Shown in pieces: positions 23,439 to 33,445 of a stretch of DNA of 64,000 nt. The notes beneath the pieces are model-generated. The model worked only from the letters and a program-made list of their open reading frames with translations. It was not told where the DNA came from and did not search any database. The stretch is from Exiguobacterium undae DSM 14481 (GTDB taxonomy: Bacteria; Bacillota; Bacilli; Exiguobacteriales; Exiguobacteriaceae). Within the stretch, counting starts at the first letter, position 1; the number at the start of each line of letters is the position of its first letter. Made by a program: the position numbers and the translations under genes. The stretch lies in the NCBI RefSeq assembly GCF_000620805.1, contig NZ_KK211187.1, positions 715,957 to 779,956 of the forward strand, in the 5' to 3' direction.

Positions 23439-23942
23439 ATGCAGATTCGTACAGAAATATTCAAGGATGCCGCCGGAATTCGGACGGTCCACCAAGCCGC
23501 ATTCGGACAAGCGACGGAAGCCGATCTCGTCGACGCCTTGCGCGAAGATGAGGCATCCTTGCCGCACTACAGCCGTGTCGCCGTGACGGACAAGGGGGAA
23601 ATCGTCGGTCATGTCTTACTGAGCCGTGTGTTCATCGAAGACATTCCGTCGCTTGCCTTGGCACCGGTCGGCGTCAAACCGTTCTGGCAACGAAAAGGCA
23701 TCGGGTCGGAATTGATCCGTCAAGTGATTGAAGATGCCCGGGAAGCGGGCGAGTCGCATATCATCGTGCTCGGCCATGACAGCTATTATCCGCAGTTCGG
23801 ATTTGAACGCGCTGTCGATTACGGCATCGAAGCCCCGTTCCCGGTGCCGACGGACGTGTTTCTCGTCATGCCGCTCGAACGCCAAGCCCTAAAGGGAATC
23901 AGTGGGACGGTTCGTTATTCCAAACCCTTTAGTACGGTATAA
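23439..23942 (+). CDS. GNAT-family N-acetyltransferase, YhbS-like, 167 aa
   Basis: A single GNAT domain: VGHVLLSRVFIEDI strand, LALAPVGVKPFWQRKGIGSELI (acetyl-CoA motif with QRKGIG), and VLGHDSYYPQFGFERA near the end. The pattern fits the YhbS group of predicted acetyltransferases with unknown substrate. ATG 23439 follows CAGGAGG; the longer frame begins inside the prfB terminator. Confidence 0.85.
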   Translation: MQIRTEIFKDAAGIRTVHQAAFGQATEADLVDALREDEASLPHYSRVAVTDKGEIVGHVLLSRVFIEDIPSLALAPVGVKPFWQRKGIGSELIRQVIEDAREAGESHIIVLGHDSYYPQFGFERAVDYGIEAPFPVPTDVFLVMPLERQALKGISGTVRYSKPFSTV

Positions 23943-24043
23943 GAGGACCACTGCGAGTTGCTCAGCCCTTCTAGTCGCTTCCCGGCTTTTCCGCTAAAAT
24001 GAAAAACGGGTTGTAGAACTTAAGTAAGGGGACATGTAACGTT

Positions 24044-24913
24044 ATGACATCAACACGTCAGGAAGTCGTTCGCGACTATATTTATTTATTACTCGGTTCA
24101 TTGTTCGTCGCCAGTGCCTTCAGTTTATTTTTGGCACCAAACCAATTGGCATCTGGAGGCGTCAGTGGGCTCTCAATCGTCTTAAACGATTTGTTTGGCA
24201 TCTCACCCGGCTTGTTTCAGCTGATTGCAAACGTCGTGTTGCTTGCGATCGGTTGGATGATTCTCGGGATGGGGTTTGGCGTCAAGTCGCTCGTCGGCTC
24301 GATCTTTTTACCGGTCGTCATTTTAGTCTATGAACGGTTTGAGGTACCGGCAGCGACGATGAATCCGATGCTTGCCGCGATTTTCGGCGGAGCCGGAGTC
24401 GGAATCGGATTAGGATTAATTTTTAAAGCCCGCGCCTCGACCGGCGGGATGGACTTGATCGCCCAACTGCTGCACCGGTTCACGAAGTTACCGCTTCACC
24501 TTTGTATCGCGTTGCTCGACGGGACGATCGTCATCAGTGCTGCCGTCATCTTTTCACTCGAAATCGGCTTGTATGCGCTCGTTGCCTTGTTCATCACGAT
24601 CAAGATGATCGATATCGTCCAGCTCGGAATCACGAACGACAAGCTCGCCTATATCATCTCGGATCAACGGGAAGCCCTCGTCAAAGAGATCTTCCAGACG
24701 CTTGACCGGGGAGCGACGGAAATCGAAGCGGCGGGTGCCTTCACCCGGACCCGGAAACCGATGTTGATGGTCGTCGTCCGGCAGGGAGAGATCACGACGT
24801 TAAAAGAAATTGTTAAACACATCGATCCGACGGCGTTTCTTGTTGTCAGCGAAGCCCATGAAGTACTGGGACTCGGTTTTTCCGACGACAAACGTTACCG
24901 GAATGTACCGTAA
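24044..24913 (+). CDS. YitT-family membrane protein (DUF161 + DUF2179), 289 aa
   Basis: Five to six hydrophobic helices (residues about 12-205) with SLFLAPNQLASGGVSGLSIV and STGGMDLIAQLL, the YitT_membrane signature, then a soluble DUF2179 domain (about 215-285) with RGATEIEAAGAFTRTRKPML. Function unknown. The prfB, yitT-like, cccB order is shared with B. subtilis. Confidence 0.9.
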   Translation: MTSTRQEVVRDYIYLLLGSLFVASAFSLFLAPNQLASGGVSGLSIVLNDLFGISPGLFQLIANVVLLAIGWMILGMGFGVKSLVGSIFLPVVILVYERFEVPAATMNPMLAAIFGGAGVGIGLGLIFKARASTGGMDLIAQLLHRFTKLPLHLCIALLDGTIVISAAVIFSLEIGLYALVALFITIKMIDIVQLGITNDKLAYIISDQREALVKEIFQTLDRGATEIEAAGAFTRTRKPMLMVVVRQGEITTLKEIVKHIDPTAFLVVSEAHEVLGLGFSDDKRYRNVP

Positions 24914-25022
24914 CTGTTTGGAAAAGATGAAGTTTTTGTGAAATCATGCTTAAAAAGTCTGGATAACGGTTATACTCTAATAAATAACGACGCAGCTTGT
25001 TACTTATAAGGGGGACATACGG

Positions 25023-25394
25023 ATGAAGCTCAAAAATCTTTTACTTGCGGCAGGACTTGGCGCAACGCTTGTACTCGGGGCATGCGGAAGCGATGACAGT
25101 TCGTCTGATACATCGTCAGATACGACGAAAGAAGAATCAACAATGAACGATGATTCGTCGAAAACAGAAACAGCGGTGGATGCGGAAAAAATCTTCGCTA
25201 ACAACTGTGCTTCTTGTCACGGGAACAATCTGGAAGGAAACGTTGGTCCGAACTTAACGAAAGTCGGAGCGAAGTTATCGTCAGAAGAGATTCAAGAAAT
25301 CATTAAAAACGGTAAAGGACAAATGCCAGCAGGCATCCTGAAAGACGATAAAGAAATCGTTGCCGTCGCTGATTGGTTGGCTGAGAAAAAATAA
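25023..25394 (+). CDS. cccB: Cytochrome c551 lipoprotein
   Basis: 123 aa. Lipobox VLGAC with lipidated Cys21, a disordered Ser/Asp-rich linker, then one class I cytochrome c domain: CASCH (Cys62, Cys65, His66) and Met101 in GQMPAG as the probable sixth ligand. A membrane-anchored electron carrier on the outer face of the membrane. AAGGGGG precedes the ATG; a large hairpin terminator follows. Confidence 0.93.
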   Translation: MKLKNLLLAAGLGATLVLGACGSDDSSSDTSSDTTKEESTMNDDSSKTETAVDAEKIFANNCASCHGNNLEGNVGPNLTKVGAKLSSEEIQEIIKNGKGQMPAGILKDDKEIVAVADWLAEKK

Positions 25395-25408
25395 TTATGT
25401 GATAATAT

Positions 25409-25465
25409 GGGGCTAGAGATGACGGACATGACAAGTGTTCGTCATCACTGGTCCCTTTTTTCCTT
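25409..25465 (+). terminator. Terminator of cccB
   Basis: GGGGCTAGAGATGACGGACA pairs, with small mismatches, to TGTTCGTCATCACTGGTCCC, followed by TTTTTT. Confidence 0.8.
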
Positions 25466-25516
25466 TAAAACCGCCGGAAATGACATTTGATTGTAATGTG
25501 CACCGTTTTTTTTGCC

Positions 25517-25525
25517 TGTTATAAT
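25517..25525 (+). promoter_or_regulatory. Extended -10 promoter of ftsEX
   Basis: TGT-TATAAT (TATAAT at 25520-25525) has the TGN extension. The -35 position (TGTGCA) is a poor match, which is normal for extended -10 promoters. Confidence 0.5.
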
Positions 25526-25590
25526 GGGATTCGATAGGCGTTAAGACCTATCTGATCACCAACCAGTAATCAAGTAAGGATGTGAAGTAA

Positions 25591-26277
25591 GTGATCAAGA
25601 TGCAACAAGTCAGCAAAATCTATCCGAATGGTGTCACGGCACTTCGTGAAGTGAACCTGACGATCAATCAAGGCGAATTCGTCTATATCGTTGGTCCGTC
25701 TGGAGCTGGGAAATCGACATTCATGAAAATGATGTACCGCGAAGAACGACCGACAAGCGGTTCATTTTTATTTAAAGGAATTGAAGTCGGCAAGCTGAAA
25801 AATCGGCAAATCCCCGAACTTCGTCGCCAAATCGGCGTCATCTTCCAAGATTTTAAACTCCTCCCGTCATTGACGGTTTATGAAAATGTAGCCTTTGCCC
25901 TCGAAGTCGTCGGTGAAGACAAATCACAGATCCGGAAAAAAGTGCTTGAGGTATTGGACTTAGTCAAACTGAAGCATAAAGAACGGAACTATCCTGATGA
26001 ATTATCCGGCGGAGAACAACAGCGGATCTCGATCGCGAGAGCCATTGTCAACCGTCCGTCACTCGTCATCGCCGATGAGCCGACTGGAAACCTCGACCCG
26101 GATACAGCATGGGAGATCATGGAAGTGTTCGAAGAAATTTATCGCCGTGGGACAACGGTCGTAATGGCGACCCACAATCGAGATATCGTCAACAAGATGC
26201 GTCACCGCGTCCTTGCGATTGACGGTGGAAAAATCGTCCGTGACGAAGAGAAAGGAATGTACGGCTATGAAGTTTAA
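25591..26277 (+). CDS. ftsE: Cell-division ABC transporter ATPase FtsE
   Basis: 228 aa. Walker A GPSGAGKS, Q-loop FQDFKLLP, signature LSGGEQQR, Walker B VIADEPTG. The GTG start gives MIKMQQVSKIYPNGV, which aligns with B. subtilis FtsE and follows AAGGATG. FtsE with FtsX forms a membrane complex that activates a peptidoglycan hydrolase. Overlaps ftsX by 11 nt. Confidence 0.96.
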   Translation: MIKMQQVSKIYPNGVTALREVNLTINQGEFVYIVGPSGAGKSTFMKMMYREERPTSGSFLFKGIEVGKLKNRQIPELRRQIGVIFQDFKLLPSLTVYENVAFALEVVGEDKSQIRKKVLEVLDLVKLKHKERNYPDELSGGEQQRISIARAIVNRPSLVIADEPTGNLDPDTAWEIMEVFEEIYRRGTTVVMATHNRDIVNKMRHRVLAIDGGKIVRDEEKGMYGYEV

Positions 26278-27166
26278 TGGATTCCGTCATTTACGGGAAG
26301 GGGCAAAAGGTCTCGTCCGAAACGGCTGGATGACATTTGCTTCCGTCAGTGCTGTTACCGTGACCTTGTTACTCGTAGGAATTTTTGCAATGGTCATGTT
26401 CAACGTCAACAAGATTTCCGATAACGTCGAAAAAGACGTCGAAATTCAAGTGTTCGTCGAACGTGAATCCGATCAGGCAAAGATCGACTCAGTTGGAGAA
26501 AAGTTAAAGCAGATGCCGGGCATCGAGTCTGTGCGTTATAGCTCAAAAGAAGAAGAACTGGATCGCTTCAAGGAACAGCTTGGCGAAGGATCACAAGCGT
26601 ACCAGTCGGTTGAGAAAGACAACCCGCTTCATGACCGCTACATCGTCAAAGCAACTTCACCAAATGAGACAGAAACTATTGCAAATACAGTCAAAAAAAT
26701 GGAAAATATAGATAGCGTCGAATATGGTGAAGATTATGTTGAAAAGATGTTCAACTTCCTTGAAGGGGTTCGGATCGGCGGAATCATCCTGATTGTCGGT
26801 TTGACATTCATGGCGATGTTCCTGATTTCGAATACAATCAAGGTAACGATTTTCTCACGCCGTCGTGAAATCGAGATCATGCGACTCGTCGGTGCGAAAA
26901 ACGGCTTCATCCGGGCACCGTTCTTTATTGAAGGGCTCTTGATGGGGATACTCGGGGCGTTGATTCCGATTGCCGTCGTCTACTTCGGATATGAAGTGAC
27001 TTACAACGCGCTTCAGCCACAGCTTGTCTCGCTGAATGCGTCGATCTTCACCTTGATTCCACCAGGTGAGCTGTCCGTGCAAGTCGCACTGATTCTGCTC
27101 GCATTAGGTGCCTTCATCGGTGTCTGGGGATCAACGACGTCACTCGGTCGATTCTTGAAGATTTAA
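26267..27166 (+). CDS. ftsX: Cell-division ABC transporter permease FtsX
   Basis: 299 aa with the FtsX layout: first transmembrane helix at about 25-47, a large outer loop (about 50-165) that contacts a hydrolase, then three helices near the C-terminus. The start ATG 26267 lies inside the end of ftsE, so translation is probably coupled; longer frames are inside ftsE. Confidence 0.95.
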   Translation: MKFNGFRHLREGAKGLVRNGWMTFASVSAVTVTLLLVGIFAMVMFNVNKISDNVEKDVEIQVFVERESDQAKIDSVGEKLKQMPGIESVRYSSKEEELDRFKEQLGEGSQAYQSVEKDNPLHDRYIVKATSPNETETIANTVKKMENIDSVEYGEDYVEKMFNFLEGVRIGGIILIVGLTFMAMFLISNTIKVTIFSRRREIEIMRLVGAKNGFIRAPFFIEGLLMGILGALIPIAVVYFGYEVTYNALQPQLVSLNASIFTLIPPGELSVQVALILLALGAFIGVWGSTTSLGRFLKI

Positions 27167-27206
27167 GGAAAACAACCAAATAAAAGATAGAGGAGAGATG
27201 CTTCTC

Positions 27207-28601
27207 ATGAAGGTCCGATTCTGTTCTGCCGTCCTAAGCTTGGCATTAATAGGTTCAAGTGTATCCGTTCACGCAACGTCCAAGGAAGATTTGTTGAAGG
27301 AACAACAGGAGGTCGAGTCCCGTCTGCAAGAGACGGAGCGATCACAGAATCAGACATCTGAGAAGTTAATCTTGACGAAACAGGAGCGCAAGGAAGCACA
27401 GGCGCGCCTCGATGAAGTCAACAGCCGTTTGGATGATTTAGCGAGTCAGATTGCAGATCAACAGACGGCTGTTTCTGTCGCTAAACAGGAACTGGCCATC
27501 GTGACGCGAGCCGTGGATCAGACGACATTCAAGCTCCACGCGCAAGAACAAAAGATTGGTGATCGTCTGCGGTCGGTTCAACGGGACGGGGATGTCAAAT
27601 ACATCGAAGTCCTGCTCGATTCCAAAGATTTTGGTGATTTGATCTCCCGATTCAGTACGGTTCGGGAAATCATCAAACAAGATGACGGGGTCTTGAATGC
27701 CTATCAAGAAAACGTCAAACAATTGTCGGAGCAAAAAGCCGAACAAGAACTGGTACTCGGCCAATTGAAAAAGGAACAGCGGAAGCTGTTGATCTTACAG
27801 ACCCGGATCATTGCCGAGTCCGATATCAAACGGACGCTCGTCGTTCAATTGAATCGTCAAGTCAAACAATTACAGCAGGAACAGTTTACGAAAGCCGAAG
27901 AAGCAGAGATTCTTGCGGATCAAAAACGATTGATCAGTCAACAACTCAGTGATCTGCGAGCCGCCGAATTACGAGCCAAGCAACAAGCCAAGGAACGGGC
28001 GGCAGCTGCAGCGGCAGCCGAAAAAGCGGCCCAGGAACAAATGGCCCGGGACGCAGCGCGAGCTGCAGCGGCGAAATCAGATGCGGCGAAATCAGACGCA
28101 GCCAAGTCCAAGCAGACAGAAGAACCGCTTCCGGTACCGGAAGCGACGACGGAAGCATCTGTTTCCAGTGATGCTGGTGAAGTTGGAGCGAAACCGTTCC
28201 AATTGCCGGTCACCGGGTATGTCTCGTCCCCGTTCGGTCCCCGTAATAATCCGTTGACCGGGAAGCCGGAGCTTCATACCGGCATCGATCTCGTCAACGC
28301 CAAAGGGACACCGATTAAAGCGGCAGCCGGAGGGATCGTCCTTCGCGCAGGTAGTGCGACCGGTTACGGGAACGTCGTCATGGTGACACACTTGATCGAC
28401 GGGAAAGTCTGGACGACGGTTTATGCCCATTTGGATTCAATCGCTGTCTCAGCCGGTCAAACGGTGATGCCGGGTGAAACCGTCGGGACACTGGGCTCAA
28501 CCGGATGGTCGACCGGACCACATCTACACTTTGAACTTCATCAAGGTGAATGGGCGGTCGGACAACCGAATGCGGTAGATCCTGCCCCATACATCTTGTA
28601 A
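27207..28601 (+). CDS. Secreted coiled-coil M23 peptidoglycan hydrolase, probable FtsEX partner
   Basis: 464 aa. A signal peptide (cleavage near VHATS, about residue 26) is followed by a long coiled coil (about 30-250), a low-complexity Ala/Lys linker with KSDAA repeats, and a C-terminal M23/LytM domain: HTGIDLVNAKGTP, then VYAHLDS and GPHLHFELHQG, which hold the zinc ligands. This EnvC/PcsB-like design is the type activated by FtsEX through the coiled coil. ATG 27207 is preferred over 27198 because AGGAGA is spaced well. It lies 40 nt after ftsX. Confidence 0.88.
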   Translation: MKVRFCSAVLSLALIGSSVSVHATSKEDLLKEQQEVESRLQETERSQNQTSEKLILTKQERKEAQARLDEVNSRLDDLASQIADQQTAVSVAKQELAIVTRAVDQTTFKLHAQEQKIGDRLRSVQRDGDVKYIEVLLDSKDFGDLISRFSTVREIIKQDDGVLNAYQENVKQLSEQKAEQELVLGQLKKEQRKLLILQTRIIAESDIKRTLVVQLNRQVKQLQQEQFTKAEEAEILADQKRLISQQLSDLRAAELRAKQQAKERAAAAAAAEKAAQEQMARDAARAAAAKSDAAKSDAAKSKQTEEPLPVPEATTEASVSSDAGEVGAKPFQLPVTGYVSSPFGPRNNPLTGKPELHTGIDLVNAKGTPIKAAAGGIVLRAGSATGYGNVVMVTHLIDGKVWTTVYAHLDSIAVSAGQTVMPGETVGTLGSTGWSTGPHLHFELHQGEWAVGQPNAVDPAPYIL

Positions 28602-28622
28602 CTTCAACAGCATAGCTGACGA

Positions 28623-28650
28623 AAAGATAGGGTAACCTATCTTTTTTTGC
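28623..28650 (+). terminator. Terminator of the ftsEX-M23 unit
   Basis: AAAGATAGG pairs with CCTATCTTT around a GTAA loop, then T run. Confidence 0.85.
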
Positions 28651-28697
28651 TATACTGAAAAAAATAGCAGGTTTACACCAGAAACGAGGAATCACGC

Positions 28698-30116
28698 GTG
28701 AAAAAATCGACAACGGCCGTCATAGCGGTCAGTACATTTGGTCTCGGTCTAGGAGCCGGTGCTGTCGGGATGTTAGCGACAGGTGGAACGGATACAGCAA
28801 CAAGTACCTCGTCGAATGCAACGGGGGATTGGAAGAAGATTGATCAAGTCCGACAGATGATTTCACAAAATTACTTGGAAGACGTAACGGATCAGGAGTT
28901 GCTCGAAGGTGCCTTAACGGGGATGACGGAAGTGCTCGAGGATCCGTATTCGGTCTACATGGACGAGTCGGAAACGGCTTCGTTTAACACGAACCTCTCA
29001 TCTTCGTTTGAAGGAATCGGAGCGACGCTTGAACAAAAAGGGGAATCGATCGTCATCGTCTCGCCGATCAAAGGGTCACCGGCTGAAAAAGCAGGGATCA
29101 AACCAGGGGACGTCATCTTGGAAATTGACGGCAAATCAACAAAAGGACAAAAGACGGATCAGGCGGTCAAGAAGATTCGTGGTGAAAAAGGGACGAAGGT
29201 AGTGCTGACGATTCAGCGCGGAGGACAAGATCCGATGAAAATCACGATCGTCCGCGATACGATTCCGATCGAGACCGTCTATTCTGAGACGGAACAAATC
29301 GACGGAAAAACAATCGGCGTCTTACAGGTAACACAATTCTCTGATCCGACAGCCGGCGAGTTCGAGGAACAACTGGCAGCACTCGAAGAGAAGAACATCG
29401 ATGGCTTGGTGATTGATGTCCGCGGAAATCCCGGTGGTCTGCTGACAGCAGTCTCGGAAATGATTGCACCGTTCATTCCGAAAGAGACGCCAATTTTCCA
29501 AGTGGAAGACAACAAAGGCGAACGGACGCAGGAATTCGGGAAAGCGGACGAGAAGAAACCATATAAGATTGTTGTCCTCGAAGACAGTGGTTCCGCGTCA
29601 GCATCCGAGATTCTCGCAGCCGGACTCAAAGAAGGCGCCGGTGCAGAAGTCGTCGGGACGAAGTCGTTCGGAAAAGGGATCGTTCAGAGTGCGTATGATT
29701 TAAAAGACGGCAGTGACTTGAAGCTGACGACGAACAAATGGTTGACGCCGGACGGAAACTGGATCCATAAAAAAGGTGTCAAGCCGACCGTCGAAGTTAA
29801 GCAACCCGACTACTTCAACGTCACGAAGATTCTGACGGACGACAAGACGCTCGCTACGGGCGACTATGGAAAACCGGTCGAAAATGCACATCTCGTTCTC
29901 GAAGCAATCGGCTTTGATCCAAAAGGGCAAACAGGATACTTCGGGGATACGATGAAGCAGGCCGTCGAACGCCTGCAGAAGGATGCGAAACTTGAGGTAA
30001 CCGGCAAAATCGATCAAGTGACGGCATCGGAAATGGAAACCCGTTTGTTGAAAAAATTAGAAGATCCTAAAAATGATGTACAACGCATCAAGGCACTTGA
30101 AGTTGCCGCACAATAA
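28698..30116 (+). CDS. ctpB: Carboxy-terminal processing protease CtpB
   Basis: 472 aa. An N-terminal signal anchor (about 5-28), a PDZ domain (about 105-190), a tail-specific S41 protease core with the Ser301 (GSASASEI) and Lys326 (SFGKG) dyad, and a C-terminal peptidoglycan-binding domain (about 400-460). In B. subtilis it takes part in sporulation signalling; here it may have a wider envelope role. GTG start after CGAGGA. Confidence 0.93.
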   Translation: MKKSTTAVIAVSTFGLGLGAGAVGMLATGGTDTATSTSSNATGDWKKIDQVRQMISQNYLEDVTDQELLEGALTGMTEVLEDPYSVYMDESETASFNTNLSSSFEGIGATLEQKGESIVIVSPIKGSPAEKAGIKPGDVILEIDGKSTKGQKTDQAVKKIRGEKGTKVVLTIQRGGQDPMKITIVRDTIPIETVYSETEQIDGKTIGVLQVTQFSDPTAGEFEEQLAALEEKNIDGLVIDVRGNPGGLLTAVSEMIAPFIPKETPIFQVEDNKGERTQEFGKADEKKPYKIVVLEDSGSASASEILAAGLKEGAGAEVVGTKSFGKGIVQSAYDLKDGSDLKLTTNKWLTPDGNWIHKKGVKPTVEVKQPDYFNVTKILTDDKTLATGDYGKPVENAHLVLEAIGFDPKGQTGYFGDTMKQAVERLQKDAKLEVTGKIDQVTASEMETRLLKKLEDPKNDVQRIKALEVAAQ

Positions 30117-30135
30117 CTCACAGAAAGAGGTCTGA

Positions 30136-31299
30136 ATGGGCGTGGAATTACTCGATGGAATCGGTTGGACAGCGATTAGTCTCTTCGCTAGTCCGATCTT
30201 GTGGTTAGCAATCCTGGTCAGTTTGGTACTCAGCATGCGACGGGTTAAACGCGAACGGAATCTGTTCCGTTCCCGCACGCGCAGCAAACGAACCGATGTA
30301 TTTGAAACACTGGTCCCGGGACTGGTGGTCGGACTCGTACTTTCGATCGTCAGCCTCAGCTTAAGACTGACGATCTCGACCGAGTTCCTGCTGGGTCTGA
30401 TGGGACTGACCGGTTTGATCTTACTGACGGGTGTCATTCGATTCAACTTACCGCTTTGGCCGCTCGTCATTCTTGCCGGGATTGGTTGGTTCGTGACGGA
30501 TGACCGGGTCGAAGGGCTGAAGGATGTCGGGGCAACGGATCTGCTGTTGCTTGCGGCATTATCCTTGGCGGCGGAACTGATCCTGCTCGCATGGCGCGGG
30601 AAAAAGAAGTTATCCCCGTCGCTTGTCTTGTCGAAGCGCGGACGTTATATCGGCGGATTGTCTGCCAACAAGCTCTGGTTGATTCCGCTTGTCGTCCTCG
30701 TCCCGGGCAGCAGCCTGGAAGCGTGGATTCCACAATGGTCGTTTCCAGAGTTTGTTCCGATCGTCTTATTCCTGCCGATCGGCTTCAGTTTCCTCTTTAC
30801 CGGACAATTACCGGAGCAATTGATCCGACCGCTCGTCCAGGGACGTCTGATCACGTTCCTGCTGGCTGTCCTGCTGACGGCAGGGGCTTTCCTGACCGGA
30901 CAAAACGAATGGTTGTACGGGTTGCCTGTGCTGCTTGTCGTCCATCTGCTTCTCCATCAGCGGACAAAACGCTGGAATCGTTCACAGACACCATTGTTCT
31001 TGAATGGGAAGCGTGGTGTCGTCATCCTTGGAACGCTGCCTGAAAAACCGGCGTCTGAGATGGGACTCGTCCCGGGGGAAGCGATCTACAAGGTCAACGG
31101 AGAGTTCGTCGAGTCCGAGAAGACGTTTTATGAAGCGATTCAAAAACACAAACCGTATTTGCGGCTTGAGGTGATGAATCACAACGGGGACGTCCGCTTT
31201 GCGCAACGTGCGTTTTATGAACAGGATCACCATGATCTCGGCATCCTGTTCGTCAGCGAACCGGGCAATACCCGCTCGAAAATCCGGACACTGCAATAA
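30136..31299 (+). CDS. minJ: Topological division-site protein MinJ
   Basis: 387 aa. Seven or more transmembrane helices (about 5-265) followed by one cytoplasmic-type PDZ domain (about 295-380: GTLPEKPASEMGLVPGEAIYKVNGEF). MinJ links DivIVA to MinD in Firmicutes. The ctpB-minJ-uvrB order matches B. subtilis. A leading AAAGAGGT ribosome site and 19-nt gap suggest cotranscription with ctpB. Confidence 0.87.
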   Translation: MGVELLDGIGWTAISLFASPILWLAILVSLVLSMRRVKRERNLFRSRTRSKRTDVFETLVPGLVVGLVLSIVSLSLRLTISTEFLLGLMGLTGLILLTGVIRFNLPLWPLVILAGIGWFVTDDRVEGLKDVGATDLLLLAALSLAAELILLAWRGKKKLSPSLVLSKRGRYIGGLSANKLWLIPLVVLVPGSSLEAWIPQWSFPEFVPIVLFLPIGFSFLFTGQLPEQLIRPLVQGRLITFLLAVLLTAGAFLTGQNEWLYGLPVLLVVHLLLHQRTKRWNRSQTPLFLNGKRGVVILGTLPEKPASEMGLVPGEAIYKVNGEFVESEKTFYEAIQKHKPYLRLEVMNHNGDVRFAQRAFYEQDHHDLGILFVSEPGNTRSKIRTLQ

Positions 31300-31409
31300 A
31301 ATCACGTCTCACGCCTTACTTTTTCTGCAGAGAAATCAGTTCAGCTATCCGGCTGGACTTTTTCTTTTGTCGAAAAACGGGTAACTTGCTAAGAGGAGCA
31401 CTTCATAAT

Positions 31410-31437
31410 CGAATGTTTGTTCGTAAAGTGGTACAAT
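31410..31437 (+). promoter_or_regulatory. LexA box and promoter of uvrBA
   Basis: CGAAT-GTTT-GTTCG (31410-31423) matches the Gram-positive LexA box CGAACNNNNGTTCG at nine of ten positions. It covers the -35 region of a promoter whose -10 is TACAAT (31432-31437). It indicates SOS control of uvrBA. Confidence 0.85.
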
Positions 31438-31476
31438 AAAGATAGATTTTTTTACTGGATGAGGGGGAAGAATACG

Positions 31477-33444
31477 ATGGATTTTGAGTTAGTATCACCA
31501 TTTGAACCGGGTGGCGATCAGCCGGCGGCAATCGAGAAACTGGTGGCGGGTGTCAAGGACGGCGAGCGGCATCAGACGTTGCTTGGAGCGACCGGGACAG
31601 GGAAAACGTTTACCGTCTCGAACGTCATCAAAGAGATCAAGAAACCGACACTTGTCCTCGCGCACAACAAGACACTGGCCGGTCAACTGTATTCGGAGTT
31701 CAAGGAGTTCTTCCCGGATAACGCAGTCGAATACTTTGTCAGCTTTTATGATTATTACCAACCGGAAGCGTATGTTCCGTCGACGGATACATTCATCGAA
31801 AAGGATTCCTCGATTAATGACGAGATCGATAAATTACGTCACTCGGCGACATCTGCTTTGTTCGAACGGGAAGACGTCTTGATTGTCGCGTCCGTTTCCT
31901 GCATTTATGGTCTCGGTAATCCGGAAGAATACAACAATCACGTCTTGTCCCTGCGTGTCGGGAACGAGATGGGCCGTAACGAAATGTTGCGCCGCCTGAT
32001 TGATATTCAATATGAACGAAATGACATTGATTTTCAGCGCGGACGGTTCCGTGTCCGGGGAGACGTCGTCGAAATTTTCCCGGCGTCCCGTGATGAACAA
32101 TGTGTCCGGGTCGAATTTTTCGGAGACGAAATTGAACGGATTCGCGACATGGATCCATTAACCGGTGAGATCATTGCCGACCGGGAACACATCTCGATTT
32201 TCCCGGCGTCCCACTTCGTGACCGGGGATACCCGACTCCAGAAAGCCATCGCGAACATCGAGACCGAACTCGAGACGCAGCTGGCGAAGATGCGGGAAGA
32301 CGGTATGCTGCTTGAAGCGCAACGGCTTGAACAGCGGACGAACTACGATCTCGAGATGATGCGGGAGATGGGCTACTGCTCGGGAATCGAAAACTATTCC
32401 CGTCATTTGAACTTGATGCCACCGGGATCGACTCCGTATACGTTGATTGATTATTTCCCGAAAGACTTCCTGCTCGTCGCCGATGAATCGCACGTGACGT
32501 TACCGCAAATCCGCGGGATGTACAACGGTGACCAAGCCCGGAAACAAGTCCTCGTCGACCACGGGTTCCGTTTACCGTCGGCGAAAGACAACCGGCCGCT
32601 TCGGTTTGAAGAGTTCGAAGAGAAGGTCAGTCAGGCAATTTATATTTCCGCGACACCGGGGCCGTATGAACTCGAGCACTCCAAAGAGATGGTCGAACAA
32701 ATCATCCGGCCGACGGGACTCGTGGATCCAACGATCGAGATTCATCCGATCACCGGACAAATCGATTATTTGATGGACAACATCCGCGAACGGGTCGCGA
32801 AAAATGAGCGGGTCCTCGTCACGACGCTGACGAAGAAGATGTCGGAGGATTTGACGGATTACCTCAAGGAACACGGCGTCAAGGTCAACTATATGCACTC
32901 GGAAATCAAGACACTCGAACGGATTGAAATCATTCGCGATCTGCGGCTCGGTAAATACGATGTCCTCGTCGGGATCAACCTCTTGCGAGAGGGACTCGAT
33001 ATTCCGGAAGTTTCGCTCGTAACGATTCTTGATGCCGATAAAGAAGGCTTCTTACGCTCGGAGCGTTCCTTGATTCAAACGATTGGACGGGCTGCCCGAA
33101 ACTCAGAAGGGCACGTCATCCTGTTTGCTGACAAGATTACGGATTCGATGCAACGCGCGATGGACGAGACAGAACGGCGTCGCAACATCCAGATCGCCTT
33201 TAATAAAGAACACGGCATTACGCCGAAAACGATTCAAAAAGACGTTCGGGGTGTCATCAGCACGACGATTGAAAGTGATGACACGGTCGAAAAACTTGAG
33301 AAGTTCGACAAGCTCAAAAAACCGGAGCGCGAAACATTGCTCGAACAGCTCGATCAAGAAATGCGCCAAGCCGCGAAAGACATGCAGTTTGAGCGGGCGG
33401 CAGAATTGCGTGACCTTATCTTAGAATTGAAAGCAGGTGCCTAA
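31477..33444 (+). CDS. uvrB: Excinuclease ABC subunit B
   Basis: 655 aa. Walker A is GATGTGKT; helicase motifs follow, including [10 protein letters not shown] and QTIGRAARN. The C-terminal UVR domain ([19 protein letters not shown]) binds UvrC. UvrB verifies damage handed over by UvrA. ATG 31477 follows GAGGGGGA and gives the usual [11 protein letters not shown] start; a longer frame overlaps the promoter. Confidence 0.98.
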   Translation: MDFELVSPFEPGGDQPAAIEKLVAGVKDGERHQTLLGATGTGKTFTVSNVIKEIKKPTLVLAHNKTLAGQLYSEFKEFFPDNAVEYFVSFYDYYQPEAYVPSTDTFIEKDSSINDEIDKLRHSATSALFEREDVLIVASVSCIYGLGNPEEYNNHVLSLRVGNEMGRNEMLRRLIDIQYERNDIDFQRGRFRVRGDVVEIFPASRDEQCVRVEFFGDEIERIRDMDPLTGEIIADREHISIFPASHFVTGDTRLQKAIANIETELETQLAKMREDGMLLEAQRLEQRTNYDLEMMREMGYCSGIENYSRHLNLMPPGSTPYTLIDYFPKDFLLVADESHVTLPQIRGMYNGDQARKQVLVDHGFRLPSAKDNRPLRFEEFEEKVSQAIYISATPGPYELEHSKEMVEQIIRPTGLVDPTIEIHPITGQIDYLMDNIRERVAKNERVLVTTLTKKMSEDLTDYLKEHGVKVNYMHSEIKTLERIEIIRDLRLGKYDVLVGINLLREGLDIPEVSLVTILDADKEGFLRSERSLIQTIGRAARNSEGHVILFADKITDSMQRAMDETERRRNIQIAFNKEHGITPKTIQKDVRGVISTTIESDDTVEKLEKFDKLKKPERETLLEQLDQEMRQAAKDMQFERAAELRDLILELKAGA

Positions 33445-33445
33445 G

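Noticed and set aside
27990-28120. Short tandem repeat in the M23 hydrolase gene as a phase-variation tract
   Set aside because: The KSDAA repeats are 15-nt units in frame and only two or three long, so changes would merely alter linker length.
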